A DNA stretch of 11,028 bases from Candidatus Omnitrophota bacterium. Lineage in GTDB: Bacteria; Omnitrophota; Koll11; Pluralincolimonadales; Pluralincolimonadaceae. Below, piece after piece: positions 5,676-11,028 of the stretch. Both the position numbers and the translations under genes were made by a program. Below the pieces are notes generated by a model, which did no database searches, was not told where the DNA came from, and saw only the letters and a list, made by a program, of their open reading frames with translations. The stretch lies in the NCBI GenBank assembly GCA_022709465.1, contig JAKLIT010000043.1:1-11028 (forward strand), given 5' to 3'. Position 1 is the stretch's first letter; each line of letters begins with the position of its first letter.

Positions 5676-7505
5676 CTACTCCTTGTCTTTGTCCCTGTCG
5701 GCGCGTTTGCGCGTGAGGGTATCGAGTATCTTCTTGCGCAGGCGGATGCTCTTCGGGGTCACCTCAACGAGCTCATCCGACCCGATATATTCTATCGCCA
5801 GCTCGAGCGTCATCTCCCTCGGAGGGGTCAGCACTACCGCGATATCCGACGTAGAGGACCTCATATTCGTGAGTTTCTTCGTTTTGACCGGGCTCAACGG
5901 CATGTCCTCGCCGCGCGGGTTCTCGCCGACTATCATGCCCTCGTACACGTCGGTGTTCGGCCCTATGAACAGCTCGCCGCGCTGCTGCGCGTTCTCGAGA
6001 GCGTACGCCGTCGAGACACCCGGCTCTATCGCGACAAGCGAACCTCTCGGCTCGACATTGAACGCGCCGGATTCGACCGGCTTATATTCGTCGAAGACGT
6101 GGTTGACTATCGCCATGCCGCGCGTCTTCGTCATCAGCGCGCCTTTGAGGCCGATTATGCCGCGCGTTGAGATCGTATATTCGAGGTGCAGGGAGCCCGT
6201 GGCACTCTGCGAGACATGCTTGAGTTTGCCTTTCCTGCGGCCGACCTCCTCGATGACCGCGCCCTGGTACTCCGCGGGGACCTCGATCGTCAGGAACTCG
6301 TACGGCTCGCATTTCACGCCGTCCTTTTCATGGTATATGACTTCCGGCTGGGAGACCTGCAGCTCGAAACCTTCGCGCCTCATCTGCTCGACGAGTATCG
6401 CGAGGTGGAGCTCTCCCCTTCCGGATACGAGGAACGAGTCCGAGGCCGAGGTCTCGCTGACCCTCAGGGAGACGTTCGTCTCGGTCTCCTTCATGAGGCG
6501 GTCCCTTATATTACGCGATGTGACAAATTTGCCTTCGCGGCCCGCGAACGGGCTCGTGTTGACCCCGAACGTCATCTGGACGGTCGGCTCGTCTATCTCG
6601 GGCGGTGTGAGCGGCGTCGGGTTCACCGGGTCAGTGACCGTATCGCCGATACTTATGTCGTCAAAACCAGCGACCGCGACTATCTCACCGGCCACGGCGT
6701 TCTCGCGCTCGATCCGCTCGAGCCCTTCATATGTAAGGATAGCCGTCACCTTCGAAACTTCCTTCGAGCCGTCCTTGCGGACGAGCGCGGCATTGCTTCC
6801 GACCTTGAGCGAGCCGCCGGTTATCTTGCCGATGCCCATCTTGCCCTTGTAATAATCGCCGAGCAGCGCGAGTATCAGTATCTGCAGCGGGGCGTCCGGG
6901 TCGACGGTCGGGGGATCTATTTTTTTCAGTATCGTATCGAGCAGAGGGAAGATATTGTCGGACGCGTGGCGCATATCGAGAGTCGCGGTCCCGAGCATGG
7001 CCGACGCGTATACTATCGGGAAATCGAGCTGCTTGTCCGTCGCGTTGAGTTCAACGAAGAGGTCGAACGTGCGGTTTACGACATCGTCGACCTGCGCGTC
7101 GGGAAGGTCGACCTTGTTTACGACGACGATCGCCTTAAGTCCGAGCTCGAGCGCCTTGCGCAGGACGAAACGCGTCTGCGGCATCGGGCCGTCCTTCGCG
7201 TCGACGAGCAGCAGGACGCCGTCGACCATGCGCATTATCCTCTCGACCTCGCCGCCGAAATCGGCGTGGCCCGGGGTGTCTACGACGTTTATCTTGACGC
7301 CCTTGTAGGTCACGCTGACGTTCTTCGCGCGTATCGTGATGCCGCGTTCGCGCTCGAGGTCCATCGAATCCATGATGCACTCGCCCATCTCCTCGATGTT
7401 GCGGTGCACGCGCGTCTGCTTCAGCAGCGCGTCGACGAGCGTCGTCTTGCCGTGGTCGACGTGCGCGATTATAGCTATGTTCCTGATATTCTCTTGTTTA
7501 ATCAT
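5676..7505 (-). CDS. typA: Ribosome-binding translational GTPase TypA/BipA
   Basis: A 609-residue protein, full length for the family. GTPase motifs are all present: G1 AHVDHGKT at 14-21, G2 in RERGITIRAKN at about 52-62, G3 DTPGH at 76-80, G4 NKVD at 130-133, and G5 ASA at about 167-169. After these follow the beta-barrel domain (GDYYKGKMGIGKITGG), EF-G-like domains III and V (GRGELHLAILVEQMRREGFE; YTISTRGIIGLKGALMTKTRG), and the BipA-specific C-terminal domain (VYEGMIVGENPRGEDM). It binds 70S ribosomes at the factor site and supports large-subunit assembly and stress or cold adaptation. The start ATG overlaps the stop of the preceding secreted-protein gene by four bases (ATGA), and yajQ follows after three bases. 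Confidence 0.98.
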   Translation of the reverse strand: MIKQENIRNIAIIAHVDHGKTTLVDALLKQTRVHRNIEEMGECIMDSMDLERERGITIRAKNVSVTYKGVKINVVDTPGHADFGGEVERIMRMVDGVLLLVDAKDGPMPQTRFVLRKALELGLKAIVVVNKVDLPDAQVDDVVNRTFDLFVELNATDKQLDFPIVYASAMLGTATLDMRHASDNIFPLLDTILKKIDPPTVDPDAPLQILILALLGDYYKGKMGIGKITGGSLKVGSNAALVRKDGSKEVSKVTAILTYEGLERIERENAVAGEIVAVAGFDDISIGDTVTDPVNPTPLTPPEIDEPTVQMTFGVNTSPFAGREGKFVTSRNIRDRLMKETETNVSLRVSETSASDSFLVSGRGELHLAILVEQMRREGFELQVSQPEVIYHEKDGVKCEPYEFLTIEVPAEYQGAVIEEVGRRKGKLKHVSQSATGSLHLEYTISTRGIIGLKGALMTKTRGMAIVNHVFDEYKPVESGAFNVEPRGSLVAIEPGVSTAYALENAQQRGELFIGPNTDVYEGMIVGENPRGEDMPLSPVKTKKLTNMRSSTSDIAVVLTPPREMTLELAIEYIGSDELVEVTPKSIRLRKKILDTLTRKRADRDKDKE

Positions 7506-7852
7506 TTTTGCGTGTCAAGCCATTCGTTCCATTCCGTTACCTTGCCGTCTATCAGCGTAAAGGTGAAGCTCCTGACGCCGTCGGCCGTCGCGCCGACCTG
7601 GTACGTCCACGACTCTTCCTTCCCTGCCGCCGTCACTTTCGTCTTCGCGAACCTGAAAAAAAGCCCGTCCTGCTTCGGTTTTCCTTCCGGCGGGTAGCCT
7701 ATGACCCCGATAAGCTCGTCTTTGGTCATGCCGACCTTGACCTTGCCGTTCTCGACGGCATCTATTATCTTCTTGTTCTCGAAGAGCGCGAAGGCGCCCG
7801 ACGTTACCGAAAGCAGCATCGCGCATAAAAGGACAATAGCCGTATTTTTCAT
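7502..7852 (-). CDS. Small secreted BamE/SmpA-like protein
   Basis: A 116-residue protein with an N-terminal signal peptide: Lys2, a hydrophobic stretch at about 5-17, and a likely cut after SGAFA at about residue 22. No good lipobox is visible; Cys10 lies within the hydrophobic stretch. The mature part starts with a helix, then GKVKVGMTKDELIGVIGYPP at 36-55, the GMTxxEVxxxxGxP pattern seen in BamE/SmpA/OmlA-type domains, followed by strands ESWTYQV and SFTFTLIDGKVTEW. In BamE the fold supports outer-membrane beta-barrel assembly, but many proteins of unknown role share it, so no function is assigned. It lies four bases after the mscS stop and overlaps typA by four bases. Confidence 0.8.
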   Translation of the reverse strand: MKNTAIVLLCAMLLSVTSGAFALFENKKIIDAVENGKVKVGMTKDELIGVIGYPPEGKPKQDGLFFRFAKTKVTAAGKEESWTYQVGATADGVRSFTFTLIDGKVTEWNEWLDTQK

Positions 7853-7856
7853 TTTT

Positions 7857-8705
7857 TCATGCTCCTTTTTTGTCGTTATAGACGTGCACGTCCCTCTGCG
7901 GGAACGGGATAACTATGCCGTTCCTCTTGAATTCGTCGTATATCTCTTTGTTGACCGCGAATTTAAGGTCCCAGTAATCGTTCTGCCTGCACCATACCCT
8001 TGCGTACACCGTTATGCTTGAATCAGCGAATTCGGAGATCCCGACTTTCGGCTGGGGCTTTTGGGAGACCATCTTCTGGCCGGCGATTACGCCTTTAACG
8101 AGGGAGACAGCCTTATCAACGTCGGTATTATACCCTATCCCGACCTTAATATCCAGCCTTTTGTAGTCGGAGTAGTTGTGTATTATCTCGCCTATTATCT
8201 TCTTGTTAGGGATGACGATGCGCGTGCCGTCAAGCGTCTTTATGACGGTCCTCGCGAGAGTCATGTCCTCGACCTCGCCCATGCGGTCGCCGATCTCCAT
8301 GATATCGCCTACCTTGAACGGCTTAGTGAATATCAGGGTCGCGCCCGCCGCGTAATTCGACAACGGCCCCTGAAGGGCGAAGCTCGTGCCGAGGCCGACT
8401 ACGCTTAAGCCGGCTATGAACGGCGCTATCGTTATGCCGAAGTTCCCGAGCGATATGAGCAGCGCCACCGCGATTATGAACAGTTTGGTTATCTGGACGA
8501 GGAACTTAGTTATCGTTACGTCGGCATTGCGCTTCAGCAGCGCGCGCCTGAGCCACCTTCCTATCAAGACGGCGGCAAGCCAGCCGAACCCGACGATTAT
8601 TATGCTGCCGATGAGCGTCAGCGTGTTCTTCTGGAAAAACTGCATGACCTTCGACGCGAGTTCCTGCGCGGTCATCAACTGTATTCCAAAAAGAGAGCCT
8701 TCCAT
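7857..8705 (-). CDS. MscS-family small-conductance mechanosensitive channel
   Basis: A 282-residue inner-membrane channel. Hydrophobic segments at about 29-50 and 67-88 are TM1 and TM2. The pore-lining TM3 runs from about 93 (PFIAGLSVVGLGTSFALQGPLSNYAAG). Then comes the signature FKVGDIMEIGDRMGEVEDM, with TLDGTRIVIPNKKI, forming the cytosolic beta domain, and the C-terminal alpha/beta domain ends in the typical GIVIPFPQRDVHV. It opens under membrane tension to release osmolytes on hypo-osmotic shock. I place the start at ATG 8705, with AAGGAAGG about five bases upstream. A GTG at 8711 would add two residues but sits on the ribosome site. It follows the propeller gene after 15 bases, which links it to an envelope-related gene set. 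Confidence 0.95.
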   Translation of the reverse strand: MEGSLFGIQLMTAQELASKVMQFFQKNTLTLIGSIIIVGFGWLAAVLIGRWLRRALLKRNADVTITKFLVQITKLFIIAVALLISLGNFGITIAPFIAGLSVVGLGTSFALQGPLSNYAAGATLIFTKPFKVGDIMEIGDRMGEVEDMTLARTVIKTLDGTRIVIPNKKIIGEIIHNYSDYKRLDIKVGIGYNTDVDKAVSLVKGVIAGQKMVSQKPQPKVGISEFADSSITVYARVWCRQNDYWDLKFAVNKEIYDEFKRNGIVIPFPQRDVHVYNDKKGA

Positions 8706-8720
8706 ATTCACCTTCCTTTG

Positions 8721-10493
8721 TTATTCGGGTATGAGGTCCTTCGTGGACATTAAGTAGAAGAATATATAGGTGTCCCTGTCGAGGAACGCGCCGGTGGAGT
8801 CCTCATAGATACTTACTATCCCGAAGGCCATCATCGGGATCGGCACGGCTAAAGACGCGTCCAACTCGACTCCCTGCATATACGCCTTCTTCGCTTCCTC
8901 TTCCGCCTTCTTTATCTCTTTCAGCGCAGGATCGATCAGCTGGCTGTTCAGCTCGTCGGCGGCCGGCTTCGGCAGGCGGCTGGTCGCGTATCTTTTGACG
9001 CTGTTGACGTATTTCTTTATATCGCCCCACTTATTTTTGGCGTCCTGGACTATCTCGGGCACCAGCATGGGCGGTATCGGGAACCTGAGGTCGAGGTCCT
9101 TGCTGCTGTGCGCGTCGATGACTACCGGCATGTCGAGCGCGTCGACGCTGCCTATCCCCTCCGTTACGGTCCGCAATTTGGATATCACGCCGTTCTCTTT
9201 GCCCTGCATCTCCTCTATATCGCTCATCATGACCTCGGTCGGCAGGACCGTGAGCCGCACGTTCAGGCGGAGGATGTTCTCCTTGCCGGGGTTCGGGATA
9301 TACGCGCGCAGGTTGACCACGGAACCCGCCTGGTATACCCTTACGAGGTCCTTGACCTCAACCATGAGCCCCGGCGGCACCTCGCGGTACTGCAGGTCTT
9401 TCTCGTCGTAAATTACGTCCCCGCCGTTGGCGCTCAGCGATACCGATGACGGGAAAGTGCCGGGATATATCCTGAAAGGACGCTGGCCGTCTCCGGAATC
9501 GAAGTCCCTGTCGAAGAAATACAAGCGGTGCGCGTTCGAATCCGCCACCACGATATATTTCCCGTCGGACGATATGCCGGTATGCGCGTAGGCGCCGTCG
9601 TAATTCAGTTTCCATAGCGGCTCGCCGCCGTGGCCTCCGAACTCCATGTAATCCCCGCCCGAGGCGGCAATGACGTTCTTCCCGTCGTCCGAAACGGCGG
9701 CATTGAAATCCGGGAAGTTCCTGGCCTTGAAACCCCATTCGGGCGAACCGCCGCCGTCCCTGCCGAAATAGTAAAGCTGCCCGCCATAGGTCGTCGCTGC
9801 CAGATGGCCGCCGGTGTCCGACATCGAAAACGATATGACGTTGTCCGGCTTCTTACCGTCCCTGCCGACCGTTGGGCAATTCCACAACGGCTCGGGCTTG
9901 CCGCAATCTATATATACGACCCCCTTATCGGTGCCGGCCGCGATGTATTTTCCGTCTCCGGAGATGGCCACGTGCCTCGGGATTCCGTCGACAGCCCACG
10001 ATTTTACCGGCTTGCCTTCTTTGTTCCCAAAAAGCAGGACGACGCCCGCGTTATCGTATATCCTCATGCCGCAGGCCGCGACAAGCTGCCCTTCAGGCGT
10101 GAGGTCCACCGAATAGAAATGCGACGGGTTTTCCGGTTTATACGACCATACCGGCTCCGGCTTCGACCGGTGGAACAGTTTTATCTCGCTTCCCGAACCG
10201 GCCGCGTATTCTCCGTCGTCGGATATCGCGAGATCGAGGTTGACCTGCGTGCCGTCTTTATATATCCAACGGGGTTTATCGCTGTATTTTGTGAAAAAGT
10301 ATACTTCCTGGTCATGGGAATTCGCGGCAGCGACCATGCTGTTGCCGTCCCCGGATATGCGCGGATGGGTATACCCGCCTCCCTTGCCCTGCCTTGGCAT
10401 GGTCCACGACTTATAAGTGCTCTCGCCCGCCCATACGCAATGGGCTGACAACAGCAACGCAAGGGTAACGTATACGCGCGTGCCGGTACGCAT
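8721..10493 (-). CDS. Secreted WD40/PQQ-like beta-propeller protein with C-terminal domain of unknown type
   Basis: A 590-residue protein. A signal peptide is seen at about 1-23 (Arg2, Arg6, hydrophobic VTLALLLSA, cut near WAG). Residues 42 to about 375 hold seven to eight repeats of 35-45 residues, each with a turn such as ISGDGKYIAAG, a strand such as VVYIDCG or LYFFDRD, and a tryptophan strand (PRWIYKDG, PVWSYKP, EPLWKL), a propeller of seven or eight blades. Residues 376-590 are different: beta-rich at about 376-475, then a long charged helical region (about 480-540, KEIKKAEEEAKKA), ending in a hydrophobic FFYLM segment. I do not recognise this part. The protein is probably periplasmic or surface-located, binding an unknown partner. 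The ATG overlaps the previous stop by one base (TAATG) without a strong ribosome site, suggesting translational re-initiation. Confidence 0.88.
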   Translation of the reverse strand: MRTGTRVYVTLALLLSAHCVWAGESTYKSWTMPRQGKGGGYTHPRISGDGNSMVAAANSHDQEVYFFTKYSDKPRWIYKDGTQVNLDLAISDDGEYAAGSGSEIKLFHRSKPEPVWSYKPENPSHFYSVDLTPEGQLVAACGMRIYDNAGVVLLFGNKEGKPVKSWAVDGIPRHVAISGDGKYIAAGTDKGVVYIDCGKPEPLWNCPTVGRDGKKPDNVISFSMSDTGGHLAATTYGGQLYYFGRDGGGSPEWGFKARNFPDFNAAVSDDGKNVIAASGGDYMEFGGHGGEPLWKLNYDGAYAHTGISSDGKYIVVADSNAHRLYFFDRDFDSGDGQRPFRIYPGTFPSSVSLSANGGDVIYDEKDLQYREVPPGLMVEVKDLVRVYQAGSVVNLRAYIPNPGKENILRLNVRLTVLPTEVMMSDIEEMQGKENGVISKLRTVTEGIGSVDALDMPVVIDAHSSKDLDLRFPIPPMLVPEIVQDAKNKWGDIKKYVNSVKRYATSRLPKPAADELNSQLIDPALKEIKKAEEEAKKAYMQGVELDASLAVPIPMMAFGIVSIYEDSTGAFLDRDTYIFFYLMSTKDLIPE

Positions 10494-10888
10494 TACTTTT
10501 TCTTCTTTTTGGTTTTCTTGTTTTTCCTGCGGGATTTATGCAAAGTGCAAAGGACGTCCGCGTAATCGGACAGTTTATTATCTTCGTAAGGGAACTGTAT
10601 GCAGGTCTGGGGCTTGAAACTGAAATCGGCCTTATGCACGGAACAGAGCCCGTCCCTGTCAAGGAACGTGCACGGCTCGTCCTCTATGCTCGTGCCGATA
10701 CGGTATCCGGACGGGAACGACTTGTCCTTCTCGAGATGGAAGAAGTCGCCTTTCAGGCCGAGCTCGAGGATCTTCTTGGCTTCCTCGAGGTCTATCCAGG
10801 CGCCTATCCTGCAGCAGTCCGCCTGGTTCTTGCATTCATTGCAGTTTATTGTGTACTTCTTTTTTTCTGCCTTTTTGCTGTTTTTCAT
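10493..10888 (-). CDS. YkgJ-family cysteine-cluster protein (CxxCxxCC type)
   Basis: A 131-residue cytosolic protein with eight cysteines: Cys16, Cys19, Cys25 and Cys26 (CNECKNQADCC), Cys73 (PCTFL), Cys82 (GLCSVH), Cys96 (PQTCIQFP) and Cys114. The order CxxC..CC, PCxFL, GLCxxH, PxxCxxFP is that of the YkgJ/UPF0153 family, thought to bind zinc or an Fe-S cluster; its biochemical role is not established. The tail is almost pure lysine and arginine over the last 14 residues. The start ATG has AAGGAA about six bases upstream, and tRNA-Ser(GGA) ends 15 bases before it, so the mRNA is probably released by tRNA processing. The stop shares one base with the propeller gene start. Confidence 0.9.
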   Translation of the reverse strand: MKNSKKAEKKKYTINCNECKNQADCCRIGAWIDLEEAKKILELGLKGDFFHLEKDKSFPSGYRIGTSIEDEPCTFLDRDGLCSVHKADFSFKPQTCIQFPYEDNKLSDYADVLCTLHKSRRKNKKTKKKKK

Positions 10889-10903
10889 GCTATTCCTTAT
10901 TTA

Positions 10904-10993
10904 TGGCGGAGAGGCAGGGATTCGAACCCTGGGAGCCCTTTCGGACTCACACGCCTTCCAAGCGTGCTGATTCAACCGCTCTCACACCTCTCC
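10904..10993 (-). tRNA. tRNA-Ser(GGA)
   Basis: A 90-base class II cloverleaf on the minus strand with encoded CCA (10904-10906), acceptor GGAGAGG/CCTCTCC and discriminator G. The anticodon stem CACGC/GCGTG holds loop TTGGAAG, giving anticodon GGA, which reads UCC and UCU. The long variable arm is GAGTCC/GGGCTC around GAAA. Its 3' 31 bases are identical to those of tRNA-Ser(GCT) at 4408-4438. Confidence 0.97.
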
Positions 10994-11000
10994 GCGTTTG

Positions 11001-11006
11001 AGTATA
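11001..11006 (-). promoter_or_regulatory. Candidate -10 element upstream of tRNA-Ser(GGA)
   Basis: On the minus strand TATACT (5 of 6 matches to TATAAT) lies eight bases before the mature tRNA 5' end, a usual place for a tRNA promoter. The matching -35 box would fall at or beyond the edge of the window, so it cannot be checked. If real, it could drive the whole run down to tRNA-Ser(GCT). Confidence 0.35.
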
Positions 11007-11028
11007 TTACCTCATTATCGACGGGAAA

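Noticed and set aside
4968..7697. Long open frames on the + strand opposite yajQ and typA (400 and 503 codons)
   Set aside because: They run antisense to two highly conserved full-length genes, are rich in Arg/Leu/Val as expected from mirrored GC-rich codons, and resemble no protein family I know.
8706..8711. GTG at 8711 as the MscS start
   Set aside because: It lies on the AAGGAAGG ribosome site, while ATG 8705 is well spaced from it.
9630..10448. A 272-codon + strand frame opposite the propeller gene
   Set aside because: It is the antisense shadow of a gene with a clear signal peptide and repeated blades; no domain or ribosome site supports it.
1..11028. CRISPR array, insertion sequence or integrase
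   Set aside because: No regularly spaced repeats, transposase-like or integrase-like frame was seen on either strand.

Overview
The window reads almost entirely on the minus strand: ten protein genes, one of them cut off at base 1, and three tRNA genes. The likely source is an uncultivated Gram-negative-type bacterium. TypA, YajQ, TadA, an MscS channel and a BamE-like secreted protein are all bacterial. The native genes are GC-rich yet use the isoleucine codon ATA often and ATT hardly at all, and several proteins end in lysine tails. That reminds me of candidate phyla such as Omnitrophota, but this is an impression and not an assignment.

Reading in the direction of transcription (high to low coordinates), the first block (10993 to 4408) is a tightly packed run: tRNA-Ser(GGA), a YkgJ-type cysteine-cluster protein, a secreted beta-propeller protein with an unrecognised C-terminal domain, an MscS-type channel, a small BamE/SmpA-like secreted protein, typA, yajQ, tRNA-Arg(ACG), tadA and tRNA-Ser(GCT). 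Protein genes in it overlap or are separated by a few bases up to 15 (1-base and 4-base overlaps; gaps of 3, 4 and 15 bases), which suggests co-transcription and translational coupling. tadA sits next to tRNA-Arg(ACG), the standard substrate of its product. The roughly 100 bases between them hold several competing inverted repeats.

The second block (4337 to 2362) is an AT-rich two-gene restriction-modification system, clearly different in composition from its surroundings. It has a beta-class N4-cytosine-type methyltransferase with an unusual C-terminal staphylococcal-nuclease-like domain, followed with a 4-base overlap by a putative MjaI-type endonuclease. It lies just downstream of tRNA-Ser(GCT) and looks horizontally acquired. 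The presumed target CTAG was found by eye only once in the window, inside the methyltransferase gene itself.

The third block (2227 to 1) is a pair of overlapping, paralogous radical SAM genes. Both encode N-terminal cysteine clusters resembling the MJ0619/Tes (tetraether synthase) type of radical SAM protein. Their substrate is unknown. The second gene continues beyond base 1.

The observations most worth following are the nuclease-like domain fused to the methyltransferase, the tandem radical SAM pair, the tRNA-Arg/tadA pairing with its structured spacer, and the propeller protein's orphan C-terminal domain.
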